64,000 nucleotides of DNA from GCA-2731375 sp964590195 (GTDB taxonomy: Bacteria > Pseudomonadota > Alphaproteobacteria > GCA-2731375), in contig CAZPWJ010000017.1 of the NCBI GenBank assembly GCA_964590195.1, positions 1-64,000 of the forward strand. The letters are read 5' to 3'. A program made the position numbers and the translations under genes. The notes below the pieces were generated by a model that saw only the letters and a program-made list of their open reading frames with translations, made no database searches and was not told the origin of the DNA. Below are positions 1 through 8,972 of this stretch, one piece after another. Each line of letters opens with the position of its first letter. The first letter of the stretch is position 1.

Positions 1-347
1 AATGGACAGATACTAGATGTAGCGGGTGTCTGCGTCAACCGGATAGGCACGGGAGAAAGAAAGAGCGCGGGAGTTATTCACGGGTTGGGGCTCCCGTACC
101 TTGGTAACTGTTCCGTAATCCAAACCTCGCCGTTACTCAAGCCCATGTTCTCAGGCCCATGGGCCGCGTACAACATCAAAACCAGCGCCGACGATCATAA
201 CGATGGCCGGGACCGCATGGCCCTTATCCGAACAAGGCCTTGTAGCACTAATTGCCGGTGCATCAATAGTGCCGGAATTTGTTCGCGGGTCAATTAGTCT
301 GGAGCAAGCGGTCTCCGTACTGGAATATGCCGGCTTTCCGCGGCCGG
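1..347. other. left-edge stretch without a supported gene
   Basis: I find no reading frame here with a recognisable protein, no tRNA and no clear terminator. A frame opening near position 203 looks plausible for about 50 residues but then runs antisense through the epimerase gene, so I do not call it. The stretch lies beyond the 3' end of the epimerase gene, which runs leftward. Confidence 0.5.
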
Positions 348-758
348 CTAGTCATGTCCGGCGGGCAGTTCGGCCAGTTCGATCACGATGCCGCCCGTGG
401 ATTCAGGGTCAAGGAAGGCAATGCGGCTGCCGCCGTGGCCCGGCTTTGGCGTCTCGTCGCGCAGCTTCACGCCCTTGGCGCGCAGTTCATCCAAGGCGGC
501 GTCAATATCCTCAACCTCGAAACAAAGGTGAAACAGGCTTTGCCCGTTCTCGTTCATCCACTCGGCTATGGGCGAGGCGGGATCGTCCGTTTGCAGCAGT
601 TCCAGGGAGGTTTCGCCGACCGGATACATGGCCAGATTGGAGCTGCCGATGCTTTCTTCGTAATCCAGTTCCAGGCCCAGGGTACGCTCCAGCATGGCCA
701 TGGAGTCCGCCATGTTGTGCACCGCGATGGCGATATGTTCGACCCGTTTGATCTTCAT
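348..758 (-). CDS. mce: methylmalonyl-CoA epimerase (VOC fold)
   Basis: Probable methylmalonyl-CoA epimerase of the vicinal-oxygen-chelate superfamily, which interconverts the (S) and (R) epimers of methylmalonyl-CoA during propionyl-CoA breakdown. The 136-residue length fits the family. It opens with VEHIAIAVHNM, carrying the first metal-ligand His, has SLELLQ in the middle, LFHLCFEV with the second His, and ends with GGIVIELAE, whose Glu is the last ligand. The SPIAEWM segment also matches known epimerases. The start has a good ribosome site (GGGAGGAAGA) just upstream. No mutase or propionyl-CoA carboxylase gene lies in the window, so the pathway link is from family knowledge. Confidence 0.85.
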   Translation of the reverse strand: MKIKRVEHIAIAVHNMADSMAMLERTLGLELDYEESIGSSNLAMYPVGETSLELLQTDDPASPIAEWMNENGQSLFHLCFEVEDIDAALDELRAKGVKLRDETPKPGHGGSRIAFLDPESTGGIVIELAELPAGHD

Positions 759-862
759 TTGATCTTCCTCCCAATCAGTCTCCGTGGTCAGGATATAGGA
801 AAACGCCCGGCAATGGTCTACTTGTGTGGTTTCGGGCAGTCAGAATTTCGGAGCCATCCGAC

Positions 863-2482
863 ATGAGCGAGATTGAAACATTCGACGTCGTTGTCGTCGG
901 CACCGGCGCCGCCGGGTTAAGCGCGGCCTTGGCCGCCAGTGGTCACGGCGCCCGCACGCTGATATTGGAAAAGGCCGCCGTCCTGGGCGGTACCACGGCC
1001 ATGTCGGGCGGCTGCATTTGGGTGCCGAACCATCACCACATGGGCAGCCTGGGCCTGACGGATTCCCGCAAGGCGGCGCTGGACTATATCCGCGCTGTTT
1101 CACCGGACGGCTGGCACAATACCGAGGAGCCTCTTTGGGCCGCCTACGTGGAGCAGGCGCCCGCGATGCTGGAATTCATCGAGGCGCACAGCCCGACGCG
1201 GTTCATTCCAAACCGGGACCCCGACCCCTATGCCGAGGCGCCGGGCGGCATGGCGTATGGGCGCAATATCTCGGCGGCGCCGATCCGGATTGGACAGCTT
1301 GGCCCCTGGCGCGACAAGGTCCGGGCGCCGACCTCCGATATGCGGATCAGCTATGAGGAGGTGATCGATAATTTTTTCTTCGCCAACCCAAGGAAGCACA
1401 TGCCCCGTCTGCTGCCGCGCTTGATCTGGCGCAAGCTGGTCGGTGCGCACACCCGTGGCCGTGCCTTGACCATTGGTCTGCTTAAAGGCTGCCTGGATCA
1501 TGGTGTGGAAATCTGGCCCGAGGCCTCGGCCAGGCGTCTGCAAACGAAGGATGGCCGCGTTTGCGGACTCGAGGTAACAACAAAGGACCGGTCCGTTATG
1601 GTCGAGGCCACCAAGGGCGTTATTCTTGCCAGCGGCGGCTTTGAGTGGAACAAGGAGATGATGGCGGAACATTTCCCCGGCCCCGTGGAATGGACGGCCT
1701 CGCCCCAGACGAATGCGGGTGATGGCCAGCGCATGGCGGCCGAGGTGGGCGCCCGGCTGGACCATATGGATCAGGCCCTTGTGATGGGCGTGACGCCGGT
1801 AACTTACGAGGGCCGCATCATGGGCCAGCCGGCGGCGGACTACTTCCTGCCCCATAGCATGATCGTCAATCGTCACGGCCGCCGCTTCGTCAATGAAAAA
1901 CAGATGAACATCGGCCTGGCCTTCGCCGAGATGGACCCCGATACCGGGACCCCGGCGCATTTGCCCGCCTGGCGGATTTATGACGCTCAGTTCGCCGCTA
2001 AATATCCCCACGCCATGCCCAACAAGGCGGTCGCCGGCAATCATTTTCAGGCTGACAGCCTGGCTGAACTGGCGGCCATGATCGATGTCGAGGCTGAGGG
2101 ATTGGTCGCGACGGCGAAGAGGTTTTCCGATTTCGCCCGTGCCGGGATCGATGATGATTTTGGCCGGGGCGCCTCCATCTGGGACCGTAACCGGGGCGGT
2201 GATCCGGCGCATCTGCCCAACCCGACCCTGGGCACCATCGAGCAGCCGCCGTTCTACGCCATGCCGTTCAAGGCGAGCTTTCTGGGCACCAAGGGCGGCG
2301 CCCGTACCAACGAGAGGGGAGAGGTGTTGGATCACCAGGGCGCGGTCATCGGCGGCCTCTATGCCGCGGGCAACGTCATGGCGAACTCCTTCGGCTCCAA
2401 GGGTGTTGGCGCGGGCACCACCCTTGGTCCCTGCCTGACCTGGGGCTATATCGCGGCGTTGAGCGCGGTCGGCGCCCTATAG
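863..2482 (+). CDS. FAD-dependent oxidoreductase, 3-ketosteroid dehydrogenase-like
   Basis: A 539-residue flavoprotein of the fumarate reductase/3-ketosteroid-delta1-dehydrogenase family. The N-terminus has the dinucleotide-binding motif VVVGTGAAGLSAALAA and the family's GGTTAMSGG segment; the C-terminus has the FAD motif GLYAAGNVMANSFG and ends GVGAGTTLGPCLTWGY, as in KstD-type enzymes. I chose the ATG at 863 rather than an in-frame start 39 bases earlier because the conserved Rossmann strand begins soon after it. The middle substrate domain suggests dehydrogenation of a cyclic ketone or similar, but the substrate is unknown. It is divergent from the epimerase gene and convergent with the DUF3313 gene. 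Confidence 0.8.
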   Translation: MSEIETFDVVVVGTGAAGLSAALAASGHGARTLILEKAAVLGGTTAMSGGCIWVPNHHHMGSLGLTDSRKAALDYIRAVSPDGWHNTEEPLWAAYVEQAPAMLEFIEAHSPTRFIPNRDPDPYAEAPGGMAYGRNISAAPIRIGQLGPWRDKVRAPTSDMRISYEEVIDNFFFANPRKHMPRLLPRLIWRKLVGAHTRGRALTIGLLKGCLDHGVEIWPEASARRLQTKDGRVCGLEVTTKDRSVMVEATKGVILASGGFEWNKEMMAEHFPGPVEWTASPQTNAGDGQRMAAEVGARLDHMDQALVMGVTPVTYEGRIMGQPAADYFLPHSMIVNRHGRRFVNEKQMNIGLAFAEMDPDTGTPAHLPAWRIYDAQFAAKYPHAMPNKAVAGNHFQADSLAELAAMIDVEAEGLVATAKRFSDFARAGIDDDFGRGASIWDRNRGGDPAHLPNPTLGTIEQPPFYAMPFKASFLGTKGGARTNERGEVLDHQGAVIGGLYAAGNVMANSFGSKGVGAGTTLGPCLTWGYIAALSAVGAL

Positions 2483-2486
2483 TATC

Positions 2487-3248
2487 CTAGTTTTTCGCTG
2501 GTGGCGGTACGCCGTGCGCCTTGTCCATGTGCTGGCGGATGGCCTGGGCCCAGTGATCCATCGCCTGCCTGGTATAGTCCCAGGTGGAGTAGGCCTTAAG
2601 GTAATCCGACACCGCCGTCTCCACGCCCTTGTTCCAATGGTACTTGAGGCCGATCTTGCGCTCGATATAGGCGGCGACCTGGCGGTTGCTTTGGCTGTCC
2701 AGGGCCTCCAACTCGATTGTCACCTCGCCCACGAACGGCGTGCTACCCGTATCGCCCTTGGCGGCGCCCGTGCCGGCCTCGGCCACCCACAGGAAAGGTA
2801 CGACCAGGGTGACCACGGAGGCGCTTGGCTTGTTGGGCACCAAATCCGTCATGGCGATCCGCAGGCGCAGGACATCCGGGCCGGGCTCGCGCACGACCGG
2901 ATATTTGTGGCCCATGGCATCGACGATGGCTTTGTGAAAATAATCCGTCAGATCCTTGATTTCCGCCGGGTCTATACCCTTGTATTCGGCGTCTTCCTTG
3001 AGCCAGACCTTGATCCGCTCGACCATCAGTTTCCTGTATCGGGAGAATTTGATCTCTGGATCCTTGTAGGCGTAGGTGTCTTCGGTGCCCGCCCGTAGTT
3101 TCAGCTTTGAATAATCGGACAAAAAGTCCTTTGTTTGATATTCGCCGAATTGGCCATGCTTCTTGCTATCCGCCGCGGCGGCGCCGGTAAAAACTAAAAT
3201 CCCCGCGAATACAAACACATATGCCCGCAAGCTCATTGCCGCTCTCAT
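2487..3248 (-). CDS. DUF3313-family exported protein
   Basis: A 253-residue protein resembling the DUF3313 family of exported proteins of unknown function. Residues 1-26 form a signal peptide ending GAAAADS; no lipobox Cys is visible, unlike many family members. The mature part begins with the family-like FLSDYSKLK segment and has conserved-looking stretches around LRLRIAMTDLVPNKP and the hydrophobic SVVTLVVPFLWVAEAG. A purine-rich ribosome site (GGGGGAG) precedes the ATG. Only four bases separate it from the end of the convergent flavoprotein gene. Function is unknown. Confidence 0.7.
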   Translation of the reverse strand: MRAAMSLRAYVFVFAGILVFTGAAAADSKKHGQFGEYQTKDFLSDYSKLKLRAGTEDTYAYKDPEIKFSRYRKLMVERIKVWLKEDAEYKGIDPAEIKDLTDYFHKAIVDAMGHKYPVVREPGPDVLRLRIAMTDLVPNKPSASVVTLVVPFLWVAEAGTGAAKGDTGSTPFVGEVTIELEALDSQSNRQVAAYIERKIGLKYHWNKGVETAVSDYLKAYSTWDYTRQAMDHWAQAIRQHMDKAHGVPPPAKN

Positions 3249-3308
3249 GGGTCGCTCCCCCTTTTTGCGCTATTCTCCTTTTGTGAAATGTAGCGGAACG
3301 GGTGTTTG

Positions 3309-3318
3309 TCAATATCGA
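3309..3318 (+). promoter_or_regulatory. possible operator, TCAATATCGA, upstream of corrinoid methyltransferase 1
   Basis: The 10-mer TCAATATCGA, close to the palindrome TCRATATYGA, lies about 140 bp before the first methyltransferase fusion. The identical 10-mer occurs at 8725-8734 between dctP and the second fusion. Shared use by these promoters is inference only. Confidence 0.3.
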
Positions 3319-3457
3319 TCAAGGCTGGCGCGGCCTTGGGCTGCTGCCTGACCGATATTTGGCGAATTTGGCTTGTCGGATCGCGGGGTTGGTGAAACTA
3401 TCTGAAACACGGATAAGCAAAACAAAAAGCGCTGCGTTACCGAATAGGAGAGTTCAA

Positions 3458-5431
3458 ATGCCATCGATTAGCCACCGGGAAAATATACTGGCCGTCTTTC
3501 GTGGCGAAATGGTCGACCGGATTCCGTGGATTCCCCGCATCGACCTTTGGCACAATGCCCAGGAATTCCGAGGCACCATGCCCAAACAATTCGAGGGCAT
3601 GTCGGTGGAGGATGTGCATCGTTCGTTGGGCTGGCCGTTGCACAAGATGTCGGCGGAATACAGCCGGGCGGAAAAACCCGAAGACATGCATCACCGCGCC
3701 ATCGGGCTTTATGACCTGAAGGAATTTCCCTGCGGCTTCGAATTTTCTTCCGATGTGGATATCCAGGTCACGACCGAGCTTGAAAATGGCGACGAAATGA
3801 CGCGCGTTGTCTACTCCACGCCCGTGGGCACGGTCAGCGTGCTGCACGGATTTACGGCGGAAATGAAAAAGGCTGGCGCATCGATTTCATGGGTCAAGGA
3901 ACACGCCATCAAGGGGCCCGAGGACTACAAGGTGCTGGCACATATTTTCGGCAATCTGACCATCAAACCGTCGAACGAACGTTATGAACGGTGGCGGGAG
4001 GAGATCGGCGGCGACGGTATCGCGGTATCGCGCGGTCTGGGCCTCAGCTGCGGCTCGCCCATGCACTTCATTCAGAAGACCTTTCTGGACGCCACCGAGT
4101 TCTATATCCACCATCATGACCATGCCAAGGAAATGGCGGAGCTGTTGGAGGCCGTGGAAAAGGCCTTTGATCAGGTGCTCGATGTACTCACGGGTGTCGA
4201 GATGGACGCCATTTTGTGGATGTCCAATGTCGATGACATGATCACCTATCCAGCACTCTATGAGGAATATTTCCAGCCCTGGTGCCACAAGGCCGCCGAG
4301 ATCCTAAAACCCAGGGGCGTTGCCATGGTCTGCCATCCCGATGGCGAGAACCAGGGCCTGATGAAATTGATCGCGGATAGCCGCATGGATGTGGCGGACG
4401 CGGTGACGCCGTGGCCGATGACCAAGGTGAAGATCGAGGATTATTACGATCAATGGTGCCGTCCGGGCCATCTGACCATCCATGGCGGTATTCCGGAGAT
4501 GCTGCTGTTGGAGAAATCCTCCACCAAGGAAGATCTCAAGGACTTCCTGGACAATATGTTCAAGACCATTTCGCCGGGCACCCGGTTCATTGCCTCGATC
4601 GGCGATACCACGCCGCCCGACGCGGATTTCGACCGGCTGTTGTATATCGGTGACCGCATCGAGAAAGAAGGTGGCCTGCCGCTTGCCGCCGGCAGCTACC
4701 GGCCCATTACCGAGGCTGGCCTGGAGGCGGCGAGGGAGGCGGTGACGCCTAAATCAACGGAAGAAACCATCGCCGAGATGGATGTCGGCGAGGCATTCGA
4801 ACAGGTCACCAACGACGTTCTGGAAGGCGAGGAGGAAGATATCCTGGTGCATGCCCAGGAACTGCTGGATCAGGGCTATGCGGCCCAGGATATCCTGAAC
4901 AAGGGCATGCTGCCGGCGATGGATGTGATCGGCGGCCGCTTTACCGACGGCACCGTGTTCATTCCCGAGGTGCTGCTTTCGGCCCGGGCCATGAATGACG
5001 GCCTGAAACTGTTGGAACCGTATCTGGCGACCTCGAACGTCAAGCGCGGAGGGCGGGTGCTGATCGGTACCGTGCTGGGTGATCTGCACGATATCGGCAA
5101 GAATATGGTGCTCTCCATGATGAAGGGCACCGGTTTCGAGGTCATCGACATGGGCGTCAATGTTTCCACCAAGGAGGTGGTCGAGCAGGTCCGCGAACAC
5201 CGGCCCGACATCGTGGCGCTGTCGGCGCTGCTGACCACGACAATGCCGCAGATGAAGGAGATCATCGATGCCCTGGCCCAGGCCGGGCTGCGCGATGACT
5301 TGAAGGTGATCGTCGGCGGTGCACCGGTCAATCAAATGTTCGCCGATCATGTCGGCGCAGACGGCTATGCCCATGACGCGGGCGAAGCCGTCGCGGTCGC
5401 CAAACAGCAGATGTTGGAGGCGTCAGCTTAA
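3458..5431 (+). CDS. UROD-type methyltransferase-corrinoid protein fusion, copy 1
   Basis: A 657-residue fusion. Residues 1 to about 425 form a uroporphyrinogen-decarboxylase-like barrel of the kind used by corrinoid methyltransferases; about 430-530 form the helical cap, and about 533-655 the B12-binding Rossmann domain. The cobalamin motif is present as D542-x-H544-x-x-G547, followed by SALL and VGGAPV. The barrel has C292-H293-P-D-G where MtaA/MtbA enzymes carry an HxC zinc motif. The architecture recalls CmuA of chloromethane users, which joins methyltransferase and corrinoid domains in one chain. By family it should move a methyl group from a substrate onto its own cobalt; the substrate is unknown. 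TAGGAG precedes the chosen ATG. Confidence 0.8.
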   Translation: MPSISHRENILAVFRGEMVDRIPWIPRIDLWHNAQEFRGTMPKQFEGMSVEDVHRSLGWPLHKMSAEYSRAEKPEDMHHRAIGLYDLKEFPCGFEFSSDVDIQVTTELENGDEMTRVVYSTPVGTVSVLHGFTAEMKKAGASISWVKEHAIKGPEDYKVLAHIFGNLTIKPSNERYERWREEIGGDGIAVSRGLGLSCGSPMHFIQKTFLDATEFYIHHHDHAKEMAELLEAVEKAFDQVLDVLTGVEMDAILWMSNVDDMITYPALYEEYFQPWCHKAAEILKPRGVAMVCHPDGENQGLMKLIADSRMDVADAVTPWPMTKVKIEDYYDQWCRPGHLTIHGGIPEMLLLEKSSTKEDLKDFLDNMFKTISPGTRFIASIGDTTPPDADFDRLLYIGDRIEKEGGLPLAAGSYRPITEAGLEAAREAVTPKSTEETIAEMDVGEAFEQVTNDVLEGEEEDILVHAQELLDQGYAAQDILNKGMLPAMDVIGGRFTDGTVFIPEVLLSARAMNDGLKLLEPYLATSNVKRGGRVLIGTVLGDLHDIGKNMVLSMMKGTGFEVIDMGVNVSTKEVVEQVREHRPDIVALSALLTTTMPQMKEIIDALAQAGLRDDLKVIVGGAPVNQMFADHVGADGYAHDAGEAVAVAKQQMLEASA

Positions 5432-5475
5432 AGGCCTTCGAACTAATAGGCTTCGACCCAGGATAATTCGGCTGC

Positions 5476-5512
5476 TTCCGGGCGGTTCCAAATTTATTGG
5501 AACCGCCCGGAA
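5476..5512. terminator. bidirectional hairpin between convergent genes
   Basis: A perfect 16-bp inverted repeat (5476-5491 with 5497-5512, arm TTCCGGGCGGTTCCAA) around a 5-nt loop lies between the first methyltransferase gene and the convergent dctM. No U-tract follows on either side, so it may protect 3' ends as much as terminate. Confidence 0.6.
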
Positions 5513-5517
5513 CCGCG

Positions 5518-6834
5518 TTAGAAACCGCCGAGCAGTTTGGCCGGCAGCCAGAGCGCGATGGCAGGAAAGGCCATCACCAGGAACAGGGTCACGATTTCCA
5601 GCCCGATGAAGGGCACCACGCCCTTGTACATATGCTTCAATGTTATCTCGGGCGGTGAGATGCCGCGCAGATAAAAGATCGACGGCGCCATGGGCGGCGT
5701 CAGATAGCTGGTTTGCATCACCACCAAGAACAGCACGCAGAACCAGACCGGATCGAAGCCGAAGCCGGAGACGATTGGTATGGCGATCGGAATGATGATC
5801 AGAATGATCGAGAACAGATCCAACACGAAGCCAGCCAGGAAGGTCAGGAACAGGATTAGGAACACTGTCGGCCAGCCGGTCAGGTTAGCTGCCGCCAGAA
5901 TATCCTTGGTGGCCGATAGTCCGCCCGAGGCGATGAAGACGCCGGAGAATATGCTGCCGCCCAGCAGGATCGTCAGGATCATCGCGGTGATCAGAATAGT
6001 CCGCACGAAGGCGTCGGAAAGAATCGCCAAGGAGAAGTTGCGGTAGGCCAGGGTCAGTACGACCGCGCCGATGGCACCGCAGGCCGCGGCCTCGGTGGTC
6101 GTCGCCCAGCCCATCAGGATGGTTCCCAAGACCAGGAAAATCAGGATGAAGGGCGGCACCAGGGCAACTGTGGTAACGCGCAGCTTCTCGACTAAACCTG
6201 GCTCGTCGTCGGTGCGCGGCAGGCGCGGTCCCGCTTCCGGGTCGATGATGCAGCGGATCAGGATATAGGCGATGTAAAGGCCGGCCATGATCAGGCCGGG
6301 GAACATGATGCCGGCGAACAAATCGCCGACCGAAACATCGGCCACCGGGCCCAGGACAACGACGACGACGGACGGCGGGATGATGGTGCCGAGGGAGCCG
6401 CCGGCGCAGATGGTGCCCGAGATCAGCGACTTGTCATAGTTATGAGTCAGCATCACCGGGATCGCCAGCAATCCGACCACGGTTTCCGTTGCCCCGACCA
6501 CGCCGGAGGCGGCGGCGAAGATGACGCACATGCCCACGGTGCCGACGGCGAGGCCGCCGGGCAACCGCCTGGTCCACAGATGCACCGCCTCGAACAGACG
6601 CGCGGCGATACCGGAACGCTCCAGCATCGCGCCCATGAAAATAAACAACGGCACCGCTGACAGAATGTAGTTACCGCTAACGTCCTGAACCTTGGTAACG
6701 AACTGATACACCGCCGAGTCGCCGAAGCGCATCAGCCCGAATACGAAACCAACACCCATCAAGGAAAAGGCAACCGGAAAACCGATAAAAATCGCGGCCA
6801 TCAAGGCCGGAAACATCCACATGGCTAGGGTCAT
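5518..6834 (-). CDS. dctM: TRAP transporter large permease
   Basis: The 438-residue membrane subunit of a TRAP transporter, which drives solute uptake with a sodium or proton gradient. It is hydrophobic throughout, with about a dozen predicted segments and family stretches such as PLFIFMGAMLERSGIA near the N-terminus, GGSLGTIIPPS in the middle and LFLVVMQTSYLTPPMAPSIF near the end. I start it at the ATG at 6834, one base beyond the dctQ stop, which gives tight translational coupling; a longer in-frame start would overlap dctQ and adds a polar tail unlike the family. Confidence 0.92.
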   Translation of the reverse strand: MTLAMWMFPALMAAIFIGFPVAFSLMGVGFVFGLMRFGDSAVYQFVTKVQDVSGNYILSAVPLFIFMGAMLERSGIAARLFEAVHLWTRRLPGGLAVGTVGMCVIFAAASGVVGATETVVGLLAIPVMLTHNYDKSLISGTICAGGSLGTIIPPSVVVVVLGPVADVSVGDLFAGIMFPGLIMAGLYIAYILIRCIIDPEAGPRLPRTDDEPGLVEKLRVTTVALVPPFILIFLVLGTILMGWATTTEAAACGAIGAVVLTLAYRNFSLAILSDAFVRTILITAMILTILLGGSIFSGVFIASGGLSATKDILAAANLTGWPTVFLILFLTFLAGFVLDLFSIILIIIPIAIPIVSGFGFDPVWFCVLFLVVMQTSYLTPPMAPSIFYLRGISPPEITLKHMYKGVVPFIGLEIVTLFLVMAFPAIALWLPAKLLGGF

Positions 6835-6835
6835 G

Positions 6836-7393
6836 TTACTGCTCCACCGTCTGGCCATCCGGCCCGTGGCCATCCGGTTCCGACCAGCCAGGCGGCTCTA
6901 GACCCATAAGCACATAACCGCCCTTGATGATTTCCACGACGATCTGCAATGCGAAAAGTACAAAGCCAAAAACCAGGGTAACCCGGAACGGCCAGACCAC
7001 CGGGTTCCAGGCTGACTCGCCCGAGACCTCGTTGGTTTCGTAGGCATAAGCGAGATAATCCCACAGCCCCCACAACATCCAAAGAACGACCGGCAGTAGG
7101 AGAAAAATATAGCCGCCCAGATCGATCATCGCCCGCTTCTTCGGCGTGACCATATCATAGATGAAATCAACCCGGATATGACGGCGAAGCTGCAGGGTGT
7201 AGGCTATGCCGAGCATCAGGCTCGCCCCCATCAGCATGTACGCAATCTCGTAGGCCCAGAAGGTTGGGGCGGAGAGCACGTAGCGTGAAAACACTTCCCA
7301 CACCATCGAGACGGTGAGCGGCAATATCAGCCACGCCGCGACGTAGCCGAAGAAGCGGTTGATCGATTCAACAAGATTAACAAAACTCGCCAT
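6836..7393 (-). CDS. dctQ: TRAP transporter small permease
   Basis: The 185-residue small membrane subunit with four predicted helices, including LILPLTVSMVWEVFSRYV and YEIAYMLMGASLMLGIAY, followed by the HIRVDFIYD stretch typical of DctQ. The ATG at 7393 has an AGGA ribosome site; an in-frame start 33 bases upstream would add a polar leader before the first helix. It lies between dctP and dctM in the usual P-Q-M order and presumably forms a complex with DctM in the inner membrane. Confidence 0.9.
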   Translation of the reverse strand: MASFVNLVESINRFFGYVAAWLILPLTVSMVWEVFSRYVLSAPTFWAYEIAYMLMGASLMLGIAYTLQLRRHIRVDFIYDMVTPKKRAMIDLGGYIFLLLPVVLWMLWGLWDYLAYAYETNEVSGESAWNPVVWPFRVTLVFGFVLFALQIVVEIIKGGYVLMGLEPPGWSEPDGHGPDGQTVEQ

Positions 7394-7474
7394 AGGTCCT
7401 GACCATGTTCCATGTACTTGGGGCATTCGGGTGCTCGGAAGACGAAAATTTAATTGCCTGAGCTAGGCACGCCA

Positions 7475-7504
7475 CCAGGAGCGCTCTACGTGGAGCGCTC
7501 CTGG
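7475..7504 (-). other. intergenic stem-loop between dctP and dctQ
   Basis: A perfect 12-bp inverted repeat (7475-7486 with 7493-7504) closes a 6-nt loop, TACGTG, just after the dctP stop. There is no U-tract, so I read it as an mRNA-stabilising or partial-termination element that would give more DctP than membrane subunits. That role is inference. Confidence 0.55.
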
Positions 7505-7535
7505 CAACATACGGGATAGTACCTGGTCTCCGGTC

Positions 7536-8591
7536 TTATTTCGGAGGCAGCGAGTCGCGATACTTGTGGGCATTGCGCCAGGCCCGCTTATAGGCCCGCT
7601 GGTTTTCCAACACCTTGGTGAACCAACCGCCCTGCTTGGCCGAAACCGCATCCGCCCAGGCTTGCGATAGCTCGTCACCCTTCTTGATGACCGCATCATC
7701 GAGAACCACGATCTCATTGCCTGACTTCTTATAGAAGTCATAGGCGGAGGTGTCGTCGTGACCAATCTGCTGATAGAACTTGTAGGTGGTCATCTTGCCG
7801 GCGACCTGGATCAGCTTTTGGTTCCGCTCGCCGATCTTGGCGTAGGCTTTTTTGTTCACCTCGCACTCGGCCAGGGCATATGGTTGATGGAAGCCGGGCA
7901 TGATCAGATACTTGGCGATCTTTTCAAAACCATAGGTCTTGTTGACCGACAATTGGGCCCATTCGATGGCGTCGATGACGCCGCGCTCAAGCGAGGGATA
8001 GACTTCCGCGCCCGGCAGGATGACGGTGGAGACGCCCATTCCGGAAACGATCTCCGCCCAGGCACCGGCGGTGCGCAGTTTCAGACCCTTGAAGTCGGAA
8101 ATTTTCTGCAAACGCTTGCGCGAATGCATGCCCATCTCACGCGGCAACATACCGCACGGGAATACATGCACGCCGAATTTTTCCATTTTGTACTTTTGGT
8201 ACATTTCAAGGCCGCCGCCTTCGAACAGCCAATGGAACATTTGCTCGGCATTAAAGCCGCCGGCCCAGCCTGCGAACAGCACCGTGGTCTTGTCGATGCC
8301 CCAGTCATAGCCGCCCCAGTTGTGACCGATTTCGGCCACGCCCTTGCGGACGGTCTCGGTCACCTTGAGCGCGCTGCCCATGGTGCCACCTGGAAAGACT
8401 TCAACCTTGACCTCGCCGTTGGTCAGAAACTCGATGTTCCGGGCCGCGCCCTTCGCCGCGCGCTCCAACAACGGACCGCCCGGCCACGGTGTCGCCATGC
8501 TCCACTTTTCGGCGGCGCTAACGGTCGTGGCACCAAGTGTCAAACTCAATGCGGCGGCGATTAAGCCACCTGTCAGTTTTGCTTTTTTCAT
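7536..8591 (-). CDS. dctP: TRAP transporter substrate-binding protein
   Basis: A 351-residue periplasmic binding protein of the DctP family. Residues 1-27 form a signal peptide (MKKAKLTGGLIAAALSLTLG, cut after VSA). LKLRTAG holds the Arg that in the family pairs with the substrate carboxylate, followed by GAEVYPSLERGVIDAIEW, the family's usual hinge. It is first in the dctPQM operon and sits divergent from the second methyltransferase fusion. The mannitol/chloroaromatic-type branch of DctP fits best by eye, but the ligand is unknown; context suggests a carboxylate feeding the methyltransferase fusions. A GGGAGGA ribosome site precedes the start. Confidence 0.9.
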   Translation of the reverse strand: MKKAKLTGGLIAAALSLTLGATTVSAAEKWSMATPWPGGPLLERAAKGAARNIEFLTNGEVKVEVFPGGTMGSALKVTETVRKGVAEIGHNWGGYDWGIDKTTVLFAGWAGGFNAEQMFHWLFEGGGLEMYQKYKMEKFGVHVFPCGMLPREMGMHSRKRLQKISDFKGLKLRTAGAWAEIVSGMGVSTVILPGAEVYPSLERGVIDAIEWAQLSVNKTYGFEKIAKYLIMPGFHQPYALAECEVNKKAYAKIGERNQKLIQVAGKMTTYKFYQQIGHDDTSAYDFYKKSGNEIVVLDDAVIKKGDELSQAWADAVSAKQGGWFTKVLENQRAYKRAWRNAHKYRDSLPPK

Positions 8592-8972
8592 ATCCTATCC
8601 TCCCTGAATTGTTCTTCTTTCTTGTCCAAACTCCTCCACCGACCATCGATAGGGCGGGTAAAGGCGTATGTCCGAAGTCAGCAAGTCTAGGGCTTGTACA
8701 CTTCGTCCACCTTTCGGAGGTTGATCAATATCGACCGTTATGTCAATTGCCCATAAGTGAAATTTTCATATTTAAATCTGATGCGACATAGATGAAACCC
8801 GACTAAGGTGGGCGGGTGCGCGCGCTCATGCTGTATGGAGCGGATCGTATGGTGCCCTGGAAACCATTTTTTGGGCTTCCGCGATGGTCGCGCCTTGTTT
8901 AGCATCTAAGCGGTTAGGGGAAGCATATGGGGAATATTGGCGACGGCGATACCTAGCAACGGAGTGCGCGTA
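8592..8972. other. divergent promoter region between dctP and methyltransferase copy 2
   Basis: This 381-bp gap has no gene. It must hold leftward promoters for dctPQM and rightward ones for the second fusion. A weak rightward candidate is TTGCCC near 8747 with TATTTA about 16 bp on. The 10-mer TCAATATCGA shared with the first fusion's upstream region is at 8725-8734. Confidence 0.45.
8725..8734 (+). promoter_or_regulatory. possible operator, TCAATATCGA, between dctP and methyltransferase copy 2
   Basis: Second exact copy of the 10-mer found at 3309-3318, here embedded in TTGATCAATATCGACC. Its place in the divergent region would let one regulator act on both the transporter and the methyltransferase. 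Not proven by sequence alone. Confidence 0.3.

Noticed and set aside
203..751. A long rightward reading frame covering the epimerase gene
   Set aside because: Only its first 50 residues look protein-like; the rest is Arg- and Pro-rich antisense of a well-supported gene.
1100..2335. A long leftward frame inside the flavoprotein gene
   Set aside because: It is antisense to a protein with clear FAD motifs and has no family pattern of its own; long antisense frames are expected in GC-rich DNA.
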